A stretch of DNA of 64,000 nt from G963667145 sp963667145 (GCA_963667145.1 OY762943.1:1426001-1490000); one strand, 5' to 3'. Positions 1-9,540 are shown, numbered from the stretch's first letter. Numbers and translations are program-made. Notes: a model not told the origin generated them from the sequence alone.

Positions 1-336
1 ACAGTTGAGGAAGTTTTGCAAAATCCGATGGAATTGCTCAAAGATTTTGTGGCGAAATTCGATTGTAAAGTTCTGTTGAAATCTCATGTTTCTTTGTTCT
101 GCACAGGGCAGAAGATTTGGTTTATCAACAAGGGTAATGACGGATTGGCTACTGGAGGCAGTGGCGATGTTTTGGCTGGAGCGATTGCCTCTTTTGCGAC
201 TCAGGGGCTTGATTTGGTTTCTGCGTGTTTGGGAGCTTCGTATTTGGTTGGAGACACAGCGGAGAAGTTGGCTAGAGAGTTTGCCACGCCTGCTATCACT
301 CCGAGTAGAATTATAGAAAATTTCTTTAAACTATAA
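1..336 (+). CDS. nnrD: ADP-dependent NAD(P)H-hydrate dehydratase, C-terminal part
   Basis: This reading frame is open from the first base, so the gene is cut by the left edge and only about 111 C-terminal codons are visible. The stretch GNDGLATGGSGDVLAG (about residues 40-55 of the visible part) is the glycine-rich nucleotide-binding signature of the YjeF C-terminal / NnrD ribokinase-like domain, with the catalytic Asp in GSGD. The family dehydrates hydrated NAD(P)H using ADP, repairing damaged cofactor, and is often fused to the NnrE epimerase; whether a fusion exists here cannot be seen. The next gene starts 4 bases after the stop, suggesting one operon. Confidence 0.88.
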   Translation, partial: TVEEVLQNPMELLKDFVAKFDCKVLLKSHVSLFCTGQKIWFINKGNDGLATGGSGDVLAGAIASFATQGLDLVSACLGASYLVGDTAEKLAREFATPAITPSRIIENFFKL

Positions 337-339
337 AAT

Positions 340-1260
340 ATGATGCTGACTTCTGTATTGGAAAAGATGCCAGACAAGTTTTGGCAGTTGGTTCGGGAGA
401 AAAATTTGTCTTCGCATTTTGTGGAAGAGATGAGTGCCGATTGCCAAATTGCTATCATCAGGACGAGTGTCCAGTTCGATAAAAATCTGTTCGATAAATT
501 TCCCAATCTCAAATTGATTATTCGTGCCGGTAGTGGCTTTGACAACATTGATGTCAATGAGGCTCAACGGCGAAAAGTGGCTGTGTGTAACACTCCCGAG
601 GCAAATTCGTTTTCCGCTTTTGAGCATAGTGTTTCTTTGATAATGGCGTTAACCAAGGGTCATCAATCTGGACGGGATGCAATAGCGAAAGGAAATTGGA
701 AAAAAAAGTTGACTGAAAATTTGGAATTTTCAGACCTTAGAGTGCTGATTGTTGGGATTGGTAGAGTTGGTAGTCGTGTTGCAAGATTTTTGCTGAATAT
801 TGGTGCTGAGGTTCGATGCGTTGACCCGTTTATAGATGAGAAGTTGGGCGAGAGATTTGCGATGTGCTCTTACGAGGAAGGACTTGCTTGGTGCAATATG
901 GTGAGCTTTCATTGTCCATTGTATGCGGGAACTCATCACTATTTCGACTTTGGCAGTTTGGATTTAGTGAGAAACCCCATTTATTTGCTGAATGTGGCAC
1001 GAGGGGATGTGGTGAACGAGGAAGCTGTGGTTTGTGGGCTTGGCAATGGCAAGATACGAGGAGTGGCGTTGGATGTGTTTTCGCAGGAACCGACGACAGC
1101 AGAGAGGTTTCAGCGTTACGATAACGTTTATCTCACGCCTCACACAGGGGCATATACTGCCAAAGCCAAGGACAGAATGAGTGTGGAGACCTTGGAAGTT
1201 TGGCAAGAGTTTGTAGATAGCGGGAACTTGCTTGCTCCTGTGGATTTAAGGTTTATATAA
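340..1260 (+). CDS. D-isomer-specific 2-hydroxyacid dehydrogenase (possible phosphoglycerate dehydrogenase)
   Basis: A 306-residue cytosolic NAD-dependent oxidoreductase. The Rossmann motif GIGRVG is at residues 139-144 with an acidic D162 at the end of strand 2, which favours NAD. The catalytic triad of the family is intact: R221 in NVARGD, E250 in FSQEP and H268 in TPHTG. There is no C-terminal ACT domain, so it is the short form. A serC gene lies at 35959, so SerA (3-phosphoglycerate to 3-phosphohydroxypyruvate) is a reasonable guess, but glycerate, lactate or other 2-hydroxyacid substrates cannot be excluded. Two ATG codons in tandem (340, 343) compete as start. Confidence 0.85.
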   Translation: MMLTSVLEKMPDKFWQLVREKNLSSHFVEEMSADCQIAIIRTSVQFDKNLFDKFPNLKLIIRAGSGFDNIDVNEAQRRKVAVCNTPEANSFSAFEHSVSLIMALTKGHQSGRDAIAKGNWKKKLTENLEFSDLRVLIVGIGRVGSRVARFLLNIGAEVRCVDPFIDEKLGERFAMCSYEEGLAWCNMVSFHCPLYAGTHHYFDFGSLDLVRNPIYLLNVARGDVVNEEAVVCGLGNGKIRGVALDVFSQEPTTAERFQRYDNVYLTPHTGAYTAKAKDRMSVETLEVWQEFVDSGNLLAPVDLRFI

Positions 1261-1291
1261 GTCGATGAAGTTATGGAGGAATTTTTTGGAT

Positions 1292-2815
1292 ATGGTGTTT
1301 ATTAAGAGAAGTATTTTGGTAGTTTTGTGTGTTGTGTTCGCATTCGGATGTGCCGTTAAACAGGTGGAGCAACCTTTGAGCAAGGAGTATTTTCAGGAAG
1401 TGAAAGAGGTGCTTGCGTCAACCAATGTTGACTTCAACCCCATCAAGGAGATTTCTATTGTTTTGGAGGACAAGGACAAGGAACTGGCGGAGAAGGACAA
1501 AACTATCGATATGCTAAACGATGAAATAGACGCGTTGTCCAAGCAGTTGGAAGAGACACTGGGCAAGAACGACAAGGTGCAGGAACAACTGGAAGTGGCT
1601 CTCAGCATTGCCCAGATTAACGCCGCTTTTCGTTTGCCAGATTCTGTGAATTTTGCAGGAAAGTGGTTAGATCTTTCTCGTCCCAGAGTTAGGGATAAAT
1701 TCCAAAAAATCTTTAATAATGAGCTGAAATACGCTCACAAATACATTCCCAGAAGTGGATACTATTTTCCTCTATTTGAAAAGGTTTTCAAAGAAAAGGG
1801 CGTTCCCGATGACATCAAATATCTTGCTGTCGCAGAGAGTTGCCTTAATCCTATCGCTCATTCGTGGGCAGGTGCTGACGGGATTTGGCAGTTTATGCCT
1901 GCCACGGGAAGGATGTATAAGCTGAAGATTAACTCTTATGTTGACCAGCGAAGAGATATTTTGCTGTCCACTAATGCGGCTGCGGATTACTTGCTTCAGA
2001 GCTACAAGCTCCTGCAGAAATACGATTGCAACGACTGGCTGCTGGCGGCGTGTAGCTACAATGCAGGAGTGGGCAATGTTATTCGAGATATAAAAAGGCA
2101 AGGTTCGACCGATTTTGAAGAGTTGATAATGAAGACTGACGAGACCAATCAGTATGTGTGGAGAGCCATTGCCATCAAGTTGATTTTTGAGAATCAGGAA
2201 GAGCTTTTCAACGAAAAATTCGTTTTGCAACAATCTATTTTTGATAAGATGAAAATGGTTGAAGTGAATTTGAAAGGCTATCACACGCTGAACCAATGGG
2301 CGATTGCACAGGGGACGAACGTGCGTGATATTTGGCTGGATAACTATTGGATAAAGATGTACAAGATGCGTCGTAGTAGATATTCCAAGGTCAATAACGT
2401 TATTTTGCCTCCAGGGAGTTACACGATTTTGGTAAAAAAGAGTGCTCAGCCGAATATCGAGTTAGTTGCAGCAGCAGAAAAGAAATTGATGTCCAAAGGA
2501 AATATGCTAGTTACTTACCGTGTGCGAAAGGGCGATAATTTGGGGTCGATTGCTGTTAAATACAGAACTAGCGTGGCTGCGATTAAGGCGATAAACAACA
2601 TTAGCGGAACGATGATAAGGGTTGGGCAGAAGCTGAAAATCCAAGTGGGGCAACGCTATGTGGCAGCGAAAGGCAATTATTATCGAGTTCGTTCTGGGGA
2701 TTCTCTGTTGAAAATTGCCAAGAAATTCAGGACTTATGTTTCCACCTTAAAGCGTCTTAACGGGTTGAAATCCGATAACATTCAAGTGGGTCAGCTTCTG
2801 AGGGTGAGAAGTTAA
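1292..2815 (+). CDS. membrane-bound lytic transglycosylase, MltD-like, with two LysM repeats (copy 1)
   Basis: Predicted envelope murein hydrolase of 507 residues that cleaves the MurNAc-GlcNAc bond with formation of 1,6-anhydro ends. The start at 1292 gives a hydrophobic signal ending in FAFGC, a lipobox-like site; an upstream ATG at 1265 would add nine residues but lacks a good ribosome site, while GGAGG lies 12 bases before 1292. After the signal comes a charged coiled-coil stretch (about 40-95), then an SLT domain with the catalytic Glu in LAVAES followed by GIWQFMPATG, and two C-terminal LysM domains beginning YRVRKGDNL and YRVRSGDSL. A paralog follows 15 bases downstream and murJ comes next, so this is a cell-wall gene group. 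Confidence 0.9.
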   Translation: MVFIKRSILVVLCVVFAFGCAVKQVEQPLSKEYFQEVKEVLASTNVDFNPIKEISIVLEDKDKELAEKDKTIDMLNDEIDALSKQLEETLGKNDKVQEQLEVALSIAQINAAFRLPDSVNFAGKWLDLSRPRVRDKFQKIFNNELKYAHKYIPRSGYYFPLFEKVFKEKGVPDDIKYLAVAESCLNPIAHSWAGADGIWQFMPATGRMYKLKINSYVDQRRDILLSTNAAADYLLQSYKLLQKYDCNDWLLAACSYNAGVGNVIRDIKRQGSTDFEELIMKTDETNQYVWRAIAIKLIFENQEELFNEKFVLQQSIFDKMKMVEVNLKGYHTLNQWAIAQGTNVRDIWLDNYWIKMYKMRRSRYSKVNNVILPPGSYTILVKKSAQPNIELVAAAEKKLMSKGNMLVTYRVRKGDNLGSIAVKYRTSVAAIKAINNISGTMIRVGQKLKIQVGQRYVAAKGNYYRVRSGDSLLKIAKKFRTYVSTLKRLNGLKSDNIQVGQLLRVRS

Positions 2816-2830
2816 TAGAAAGTTACTTTG

Positions 2831-4327
2831 ATGAAAAAAGAATTTCTTTTTGCAATTTGTTGCTTAGTTCTCTTTTTATCTGCGTGCAAACCAAATATAA
2901 AAGCACAATCTCCTTCGGTTAATTCTTCGGATTTATCAATTTCCGAAAAAGAGCTTTGCAATTTGCTAAAAGATTCTTTGAAAAATTTGCGAAGTCAGAT
3001 GCAAGAGCGTGAAGCGGAAATTTCCGAATTGAACAACATCATAGATGAATACATTGCCACGCTCAATAGTGTCTATTTGGAAAAAGAGGCTCTGAGTCGT
3101 CAAATGAGTGAGGTCATCGGCAATAATGATTTCATTCTTCCCAAGGTTGTGATGTTTGCGGGCGAGCGGATTGACATTGCTTCGCCCAAAATCAAAGAGC
3201 GATTTAAAAAAATTTTCCAACAAGAATTAAAAAATGCTCGAACGTACACCTCCCGAAGTGGGTTGTATTTTCCACTATTTGAAAAAATTTTTGCCGAAGA
3301 GAATGTTCCTTTCGATTTAAAATATTTGGCTGTGGCGGAGAGTGCTTTGAACCCAATGGCTCGCTCGTGGGCAGGAGCTGAAGGGATTTGGCAATTTATG
3401 CCAGCTACGGCGAGGGACTATAACCTCAGGATAGACAATTTTGTGGACGAGCGTCGCGACCTGTATAAGTCCACAAGAGCGGCGATTAAGCTCTTGAAAT
3501 TCAACAAAGGTTACTTTGCCAAAAGGGGTGCTGATAGTTGGCTTTTGGCGATGTGTGCGTATAATGCCGGTTTGCGAAGCATCAATAATGTGATAAAAAA
3601 GCAAGGTGGAAAATCTTTTTCCGAGCTGATAATGGCTGCTGAGGAGACCAACCGCTATGTGTGGCGAGCCGTGGCTATCAAGATAATTTTTGAGTACGAA
3701 AAAGAGATTTTTGGTGAACTCTTGAAGAGGGAACAGCCAATTGATGAGCAGTTTAAGCGGGTTAAGTTGACTTTGCGAGGCTATCACAATTTGGACAAGT
3801 GGGCTATCGCTCAGGGGACGAATATCAGTACGGTGTGGAAGTACAACTATTGGATAAAGATTTATAAGCGGCAACGAAGTCGCTATGCCAAGGTGAACAA
3901 TATTATTCTGCCTTTTGGGGATTACGAATTTTGGATACCGCGGAGTGCTAAGCCGAACTTCAGTTTGCTGAAAGAAGTCGAGACTGAACTTGCCAAAAAG
4001 AACGACAAAATCAATATCTATTATCGGGTAGAGAAAGGTGACGATTTGGTAAAAATTGCCAAGAAATTCAAGACCTACACCAACATAATTCGCAAAGAAA
4101 ATCGACTGAAGGGTGACAAGATTTTCCCAGGACAAATCCTGACGATTAACGGTCGGTATATCAAGGGAGATTATGTTTACGGAAGCAAAAAATCTTACCG
4201 AGTGCGAAAGGGCGAGAGCTTAAAGGACGTTGCTCAGAAGTTGAAGGTGTCGCCGAATTATCTGATAAATATAAATCGCTTGGAAAAAACTTACGTTTTG
4301 CACCCTGGGAAAAAGTTAATTTATTGA
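2831..4327 (+). CDS. membrane-bound lytic transglycosylase, MltD-like, with two LysM repeats (copy 2)
   Basis: Tandem paralog of the preceding gene, 498 residues. A clear lipoprotein signal ends in LFLSAC. The architecture is the same: a coiled-coil segment (about 40-95), an SLT domain with catalytic Glu in LAVAES and the GIWQFMPAT motif, and two LysM-type repeats starting YRVEKGDDL and YRVRKGESL. The ATG at 2831 is preferred; a TTG directly before it would add one residue. The two copies are closely similar in the SLT core but differ in the coiled coil and LysM parts, so they look like an old duplication rather than a recent one. Confidence 0.9.
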   Translation: MKKEFLFAICCLVLFLSACKPNIKAQSPSVNSSDLSISEKELCNLLKDSLKNLRSQMQEREAEISELNNIIDEYIATLNSVYLEKEALSRQMSEVIGNNDFILPKVVMFAGERIDIASPKIKERFKKIFQQELKNARTYTSRSGLYFPLFEKIFAEENVPFDLKYLAVAESALNPMARSWAGAEGIWQFMPATARDYNLRIDNFVDERRDLYKSTRAAIKLLKFNKGYFAKRGADSWLLAMCAYNAGLRSINNVIKKQGGKSFSELIMAAEETNRYVWRAVAIKIIFEYEKEIFGELLKREQPIDEQFKRVKLTLRGYHNLDKWAIAQGTNISTVWKYNYWIKIYKRQRSRYAKVNNIILPFGDYEFWIPRSAKPNFSLLKEVETELAKKNDKINIYYRVEKGDDLVKIAKKFKTYTNIIRKENRLKGDKIFPGQILTINGRYIKGDYVYGSKKSYRVRKGESLKDVAQKLKVSPNYLININRLEKTYVLHPGKKLIY

Positions 4328-4332
4328 TAGAT

Positions 4333-5880
4333 ATGAGTAGCAAGATTTTAAAAAAAGTCGGCTCTATGTCTGTGGCGGTGATGATTTCCCGAGTTTTAGG
4401 TTTGGTGCGTGACATCATTTTTACAGCTTTTTTCGGTGTGAGCTATTTGGCGGACGCTTTCAATTACGCTTATCGCATTCCCAATTTCTTGCGACTTCTC
4501 TTTGGAGAGGGAGCTTTGGCTGCGGCGTTCATTCCGCTATATGGCGAGGTGGAGCAAGCAGAAGGTCGCAAAGTTCAGATAAGGTTTGGGCTGTCGCTTC
4601 TGACGTTTTTGTCTTTGTTGCTCCTGATATTTTCTTTTGTGGGAATAGCTTTTGCACCGTATTTGGTGAAAATCATCGCTCCAGGTTTGGAGGAGAACAC
4701 GGTGTTGCTGACGGTCAAGTTGACCAAAATTTTGATGCCCTATCTGTTCTTGATAGGCGTTGCCTCCATGCTGATAGCCATTTTGAACTATCACGATTAT
4801 TTCTTTTGGCCAGCGTTGTCGGCGGCTTTTTTCAACTTGGGAACGATAGTTGTCATTGTGGGGTTTGTCTATTGGATAGGCGGAGACTCGATAGAGAAGG
4901 TGTCTGCGTATTCATGGGGAATTGTTGTTGGCGGAGTGTTGCAACTTTTGGTCAATTTCCCTTTTATGCGGAAGGTCGGTTACCGATTTCGTTTGGTGTG
5001 GGAAACCAAAAACTTGGACAAGGTTTGGCGAAGATTTTTGCCGGGAATAATGGGAATGGGAGTTCGCCAGATAAATGTGTATGTCGATTTGTTCTTGGCG
5101 TCGTTTTTGGTGGTGGGCAGTGCGTCCAGCTTGAGTTATTCGTATCGACTGATGCAGTTAGCTTTGGGTGTTTTGGGAGTGCCGATTTGGTCTGCGAGCT
5201 TGCCAGTTTTTTCCAAGTTGGTCGCCAAGAATGACGACGCAGAGTTGCAAAAAACTTTTTCAAATGTGTTGATTTTATCGGGATTTCTGATGATTCCCAT
5301 CACCGCTCTGATGGTCAGTTTGGGCAGAGAGTACATCACCATTCTTTTTGCCAGAGGTGCGTTTGATGCCACGGCAGTCGGAATGACTTACTCGCCTTTC
5401 ATTTTTTATTCTTTGGCGTTGTTTTTCTTCTGCTTCAATCACGTTTTGGTGAGCTTGTTCTATGCACACGGCGACACCAAATCTCCAGTGAAAGTGATGA
5501 TTGTCGCACTCCTGTCGAATGTGGGGCTGAATATTTGGTTTATGCAATATTTCGGTGCAACTGGCTTGGCGATGGCGTCCATGTGTTCGGCGATTTTGCA
5601 AAGTGTGATTTTGTTTTGGTGGGTAAAACGCAGGTTCGAGTTTTTGAGCTTCCCCAAGTTGGAATTGCTGAAAATCTTGCTTGCTGGAATTGCAACGTGG
5701 ATTTTGATACGCTACTTGAATATCTATTTTGTTGTGTCAGAAGGATTTTGGTATTTATTACTGAAGTTTGCTTTGCTCGGAATAGGCGGAGTATTGGTAT
5801 TCTTGATGATGGCTTATTTATTGAGAGTAGAGCAGTTTATGAGATTTGTTCAAAGAAGAGCAAAAAAATCGATTTCGTAG
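4333..5880 (+). CDS. murJ: lipid II flippase MurJ (MviN)
   Basis: A polytopic inner-membrane protein of 515 residues with about 14 hydrophobic segments. The N-terminus (SVAVMISRVLGLVRDIIF, then ADAFNYAYRIPNFLRLLFGEGAL) is the signature of the MviN/MurJ family, which moves lipid II to the periplasmic face for peptidoglycan synthesis. The ATG at 4333 lies 5 bases after the upstream transglycosylase stop; a TTG at 4324 would overlap that gene. Placement beside two murein hydrolases fits a peptidoglycan role. Confidence 0.95.
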   Translation: MSSKILKKVGSMSVAVMISRVLGLVRDIIFTAFFGVSYLADAFNYAYRIPNFLRLLFGEGALAAAFIPLYGEVEQAEGRKVQIRFGLSLLTFLSLLLLIFSFVGIAFAPYLVKIIAPGLEENTVLLTVKLTKILMPYLFLIGVASMLIAILNYHDYFFWPALSAAFFNLGTIVVIVGFVYWIGGDSIEKVSAYSWGIVVGGVLQLLVNFPFMRKVGYRFRLVWETKNLDKVWRRFLPGIMGMGVRQINVYVDLFLASFLVVGSASSLSYSYRLMQLALGVLGVPIWSASLPVFSKLVAKNDDAELQKTFSNVLILSGFLMIPITALMVSLGREYITILFARGAFDATAVGMTYSPFIFYSLALFFFCFNHVLVSLFYAHGDTKSPVKVMIVALLSNVGLNIWFMQYFGATGLAMASMCSAILQSVILFWWVKRRFEFLSFPKLELLKILLAGIATWILIRYLNIYFVVSEGFWYLLLKFALLGIGGVLVFLMMAYLLRVEQFMRFVQRRAKKSIS

Positions 5881-5887
5881 TGTAGTC

Positions 5888-7657
5888 GTGAACGATAGAT
5901 TGAAGCACAAACTCTCGATTTTGCCTGATCAAGCTGGTGTGTATCTGCTGAAGAACAAGGCTGGCAAGATTATTTATGTGGGCAAAGCGACCAGTCTGAA
6001 AAGCCGTGTTCGTAGTTATTTTTCTGGTGTGAAGGACGACCTGAAAACGCGGAAGCTCGTGGAGAATGTTGACGATTTGGACTACATCATGGTCTCCAAC
6101 GCACACGAGGCACTCATTCTCGAAGACACGCTGATAAAGAAGCACAAGCCGAAATACAACATTTTGCTCAAGGATGACAAGCGTTATCCTTTTCTGAAAA
6201 TTACAGCTGAACAGTTTCCCAAGTTGGTCGTTACTCGCGAGAAAATCCACGACAAAGGCGTCTATTTTGGACCATTCACGGATGGCAGTGCGATGCATCG
6301 TGTGAAAGAGTTGGCGGAAGAGATTTTCCCATTTCGCAAATGTAACACAGTGGGCAAGAAACGCTGTCTCAACTATCAAATCGGCAAATGCTCTGGTGTG
6401 TGCGAGGCTGATGAGGTTGGTCAGCAGGAATATTCCCAACTGATTGAACAGTTGAAGAAGTTTTTGACTGGGCAGAATAGACAGCTCATTGGCGATTTGC
6501 AGGAACGAATGGAAGCAGTGGCACAGGCGATGGATTACAAAAAGGCGGCTTTCTACAAGATGCAGTTGGATAGCTTGCAGAAGCTGTCGCAGAAGCAGAC
6601 GGTTTATTTCGAGGACAGCAAGCGACGTGATGTGGTGGTCGGCTACTTGGAAGACGACTTGGGAGCTATCGCTGTGCTGAAGTTGATAGAGGGTAGGCTC
6701 ATTAGCAAGGAAAGTTACCCGCTGAAGAACATCAAGGGCAAGGAGATGGCGGAGGTGATGGTGGCTTTCCTGAAGCAGTATTATTTGCCGAGGTTGGACG
6801 AATTGCCGTGGCAGATTTTGGTGGAATTGGATTTGAGTCAGGAGTTGGATGCGGATTTGCAAGAGCAGTTGAATCTATTTGTGCCACAGCGGGGCAACCT
6901 CTCGAAGTTGCTGTGGATGGCTCGACAGAACGCTTTTGATGTGGTGGAGCAGGAGAGACTGAAATACCTACGTCGCTCTGTGCGTACATCTGCTCCCGTG
7001 TTGGAGTTGAAGCAAGCACTGAATCTGTCCGTGCTTCCCACGAAAATCATCTGCATCGATATTTCCACAATTCAGGGGAGCGACACAGTGGCATCCTTGG
7101 TGTTTTTTGAAAATGGCAAACCCAAGAAGAAGAATTACATGCATTTCAAGATGGAAGAGGTCGTTGGGCAAGACGATTTTGCCAGTATGCAGGAGACATT
7201 GCGACGGTATTTGGGGAAATTAGACCAATACGAGAAGCCGGATTTGATAGTGGTTGATGGTGGAAAAGGGCAGTTGTCGTCTTCTGTGGAGATTTTGGAG
7301 GAGATGAGCGTGGACATTCCGATAGTCTCTTTGGCAAAACGCTTGGAAGAGGTGTTTTTGCCCAATCAGTCGGAATCGATTTTGCTACCACGCAAGTCGC
7401 TGGCACTCAAGATGATAGTCCATTTGCGGGACGAGGCTCATCGATTTGCCATCACGTATCATCGTAAGAGACGCTCGATGCGAACACTGACGAGCGAATT
7501 GGACAAAGTGGTGGGAGAGCAGACGAAATACAACTTGCTGTGTGAGTTTGGTTCTGTGCAAGGAGTGAGGGAAGCTACCGTGGATGAATTACAAAGAGTT
7601 AAGGGAGTGGGAGAAGCAGTGGCGAAGAAGGTGAAGGGAGAGTTGGGAGAGAAATGA
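5888..7657 (+). CDS. uvrC: UvrABC system protein C (excinuclease subunit)
   Basis: DNA-repair nuclease of 589 residues that makes both incisions around a UvrB-marked lesion. Domains in order are a GIY-YIG nuclease (GVYLLKN then IIYVGKATSLKSRVRSYF, about residues 15-50), a UvrB-binding UVR segment near the middle (ERMEAVAQAMDYKKAAFYK), an RNase H-like UvrC domain with VVDGGKGQLSS, and C-terminal helix-hairpin-helix motifs (VQGVREATVDELQRVKGVGE). The GTG at 5888 gives the conserved start NDRLKHKL, 7 bases after murJ; a TTG at 5846 would overlap murJ by 35 bases and add 14 residues. Confidence 0.95.
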   Translation: MNDRLKHKLSILPDQAGVYLLKNKAGKIIYVGKATSLKSRVRSYFSGVKDDLKTRKLVENVDDLDYIMVSNAHEALILEDTLIKKHKPKYNILLKDDKRYPFLKITAEQFPKLVVTREKIHDKGVYFGPFTDGSAMHRVKELAEEIFPFRKCNTVGKKRCLNYQIGKCSGVCEADEVGQQEYSQLIEQLKKFLTGQNRQLIGDLQERMEAVAQAMDYKKAAFYKMQLDSLQKLSQKQTVYFEDSKRRDVVVGYLEDDLGAIAVLKLIEGRLISKESYPLKNIKGKEMAEVMVAFLKQYYLPRLDELPWQILVELDLSQELDADLQEQLNLFVPQRGNLSKLLWMARQNAFDVVEQERLKYLRRSVRTSAPVLELKQALNLSVLPTKIICIDISTIQGSDTVASLVFFENGKPKKKNYMHFKMEEVVGQDDFASMQETLRRYLGKLDQYEKPDLIVVDGGKGQLSSSVEILEEMSVDIPIVSLAKRLEEVFLPNQSESILLPRKSLALKMIVHLRDEAHRFAITYHRKRRSMRTLTSELDKVVGEQTKYNLLCEFGSVQGVREATVDELQRVKGVGEAVAKKVKGELGEK

Positions 7658-8916
7658 ATATTGATAAATTATGTTATGAGATAATATTGTCTTTGGCTTT
7701 TATTGGGGTTACTTTGATGACAATAGTTTATTCATTTTATGAGAAAAAATATCCTTCTAAGTCATTGTTTGAATTGTTAAATTTCAAGACACTCAATGAT
7801 AGATTTTTTTGGATTTTGCTGATTTCTGTTTTTGTTTTGATATTGAAAGTTATTAATCTACCAATTATTTCTTTTTGTTCAGGATTTGCTTCATTCTATT
7901 ATGTTAGAAATTTTGATTCTTGTATTATGTACGTTTCTACTGTTGTTTTGTTATTTACTTTTTTCCGATTATTATATAAACTTAAGACATTGTATTGGTA
8001 TGAAGATGCTAGTAAATTTTTGATTAAGAAATATAAATCAAAGAAAGATGAAAAATTCTTATTTGGCTTGTTTGATCTTTTAATAATCTTAATAAAAAAG
8101 GAAAATAACAAAAATTTGATAAATGAAATTGTTATTGAAATTGATGTGATTTTTGAAAAAGATATTGAAGAAATAAGTAAGCTGTTTTATGATAAATTTT
8201 ATGATATTGCCGTTGAATTAGTTATGCATGATCAAAGTTATTACACATTAGAAAATCGAATTATTGGTGGAATGAAATGGTTCCCAGAAACAACTAATGG
8301 ACAAATTTGTGATGAAAGTTACCAATATTTTCGCAATACTGCAAAATTAATAGTTGAAAATAGAAATAAAAGATTATTTAATTTGTTTTTAGAAAAAATG
8401 TATTTTTTCGCAAACAATCATTTGAAAGATGATGAAAAAGAAAAATTTTGGATATTTTTTTCATGGTTGGGAGGATTTTTATATTATTCAGATTGCAAAG
8501 AGGTTTTGTTGATTTTACTTAAATTTTCTTTTCCATCTCCGAAAAAACTTCTTTTTTTGCCAAATTCTTTATCTGTTTTTTATGAGATGTTTTTATATAA
8601 ATGGGAAAAGGCAGAGCATAGATTTACTGATTATGGAGATGGCTCCAAATATAATGAATTTGAATTTTATATTAAAAAATATTTGTGTATTTCTTTTGTT
8701 TTTGTTTCTTTAGAGACAGTGGGTATCCATAATTTCAGCTTTGATGGAACAGATAAAGAGAAAAAATATTTATTAAATGTTGTTTCAATTTGGATTAAAG
8801 AGATTTCTCCGTATATTACTGAATTGTTTGGTGATATTAACGAGAGATTTAAGTATTGCAAAAATTTAGATGAATTTATTAAAAATTTAATCAAACTGAT
8901 TAAGGATTCAAAGTAA
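7654..8916 (+). CDS. orphan membrane protein of unknown function
   Basis: I do not recognise this 420-residue protein. About four hydrophobic segments sit in the first 115 residues (near 10-28, 50-68, 70-85 and 90-110). They are followed by a roughly 300-residue soluble, Lys-, Phe- and Asp-rich part without recognisable motifs. Its ATG overlaps the uvrC stop (ATGA), so translation may be coupled. Base composition is far more AT-rich than uvrC or the ribosomal genes on either side, with runs of AAA, AAT and TTT codons. That suggests recent acquisition or relaxed selection. The split layout (membrane anchor plus cytoplasmic domain) resembles many phage-defence and stress effectors, but nothing in the sequence proves such a role. 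Confidence 0.7.
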   Translation: MNIDKLCYEIILSLAFIGVTLMTIVYSFYEKKYPSKSLFELLNFKTLNDRFFWILLISVFVLILKVINLPIISFCSGFASFYYVRNFDSCIMYVSTVVLLFTFFRLLYKLKTLYWYEDASKFLIKKYKSKKDEKFLFGLFDLLIILIKKENNKNLINEIVIEIDVIFEKDIEEISKLFYDKFYDIAVELVMHDQSYYTLENRIIGGMKWFPETTNGQICDESYQYFRNTAKLIVENRNKRLFNLFLEKMYFFANNHLKDDEKEKFWIFFSWLGGFLYYSDCKEVLLILLKFSFPSPKKLLFLPNSLSVFYEMFLYKWEKAEHRFTDYGDGSKYNEFEFYIKKYLCISFVFVSLETVGIHNFSFDGTDKEKKYLLNVVSIWIKEISPYITELFGDINERFKYCKNLDEFIKNLIKLIKDSK

Positions 8917-9102
8917 AAATCTATTGATAATTCAAATATTAAAACTAAATTTTGCCTTCTATAAAAGTATTTGACATTTTATGCCTCTATTTTTCCGTTG
9001 TTACTCATGGCTGTGCTGTATAGTCCCGAAAGGTATGGCTTGGAATTATTATGAAGACGATATAGAAATTTACAACGCGTTTTTTTAAGGAGAAAATAAA
9101 AG

Positions 9103-9531
9103 ATGAAAACCGTATCACCAAAGATGAGTGACATCGAAAGAGCTTGGTTCAAGGTGGATGCAACGGATAAGGTTTTGGGTAGAATATCTACCAAAATTGC
9201 CTCTATTCTCAGAGGGAAACACAAACCTTATTTTATTCCGAATTTGGACACTGGCGATTTCGTTGTGGTAGTGAATGCCGAAAAGATCAGATTGACCGGA
9301 AGTAAGGCAGATAGCAAAGTTTACAAAACTTACAGTGGTTATCAAAGTGGTCTTAAAGAAAAGTCATTCAAGAGAATGCTTCAAGAGACACCGGAGCAAA
9401 TTATTATTCATGCTGTAAAAGGGATGTTGCCCAAAGGACCTTTGGGCAGAAAAATGCTTACCAAATTGAAAGTTTACGCAGGAAGTGAGCATCCGCATTC
9501 AGCACAAAATCCGCAGGATTTAGAGGTTTAA
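9103..9531 (+). CDS. rplM: 50S ribosomal protein L13
   Basis: Full-length L13 (142 residues) of the large ribosomal subunit. Recognisable segments are WFKVDATDKVLGRISTKIA, GDFVVVVNAEKIRLTGSK and VKGMLPKGPLGRKML. AAGGAG lies at a good distance before the ATG. The 186-base gap before it holds a TTGACA at 8971-8976 without a convincing -10, so a promoter or leader for the ribosomal operon probably sits there. rpsI follows 9 bases downstream, the usual L13-S9 pair. Confidence 0.97.
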   Translation: MKTVSPKMSDIERAWFKVDATDKVLGRISTKIASILRGKHKPYFIPNLDTGDFVVVVNAEKIRLTGSKADSKVYKTYSGYQSGLKEKSFKRMLQETPEQIIIHAVKGMLPKGPLGRKMLTKLKVYAGSEHPHSAQNPQDLEV

Positions 9532-9540
9532 GGAGATTTT

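Noticed and set aside
3317..4135. Minus-strand open frame of 272 codons opposite the second transglycosylase
   Set aside because: Shadow frame; the plus strand encodes a complete SLT domain here.
5837..6862. Minus-strand open frame of 341 codons opposite uvrC
   Set aside because: It is fully antisense to a clear uvrC, rich in Leu/Gln/His as expected of a mirrored frame, and lacks a ribosome site or family motifs.
8917..9102. Small gene or RNA in the gap before rplM
   Set aside because: No frame with a start and ribosome site beyond a few codons and no strong hairpin; only a TTGACA box stands out.
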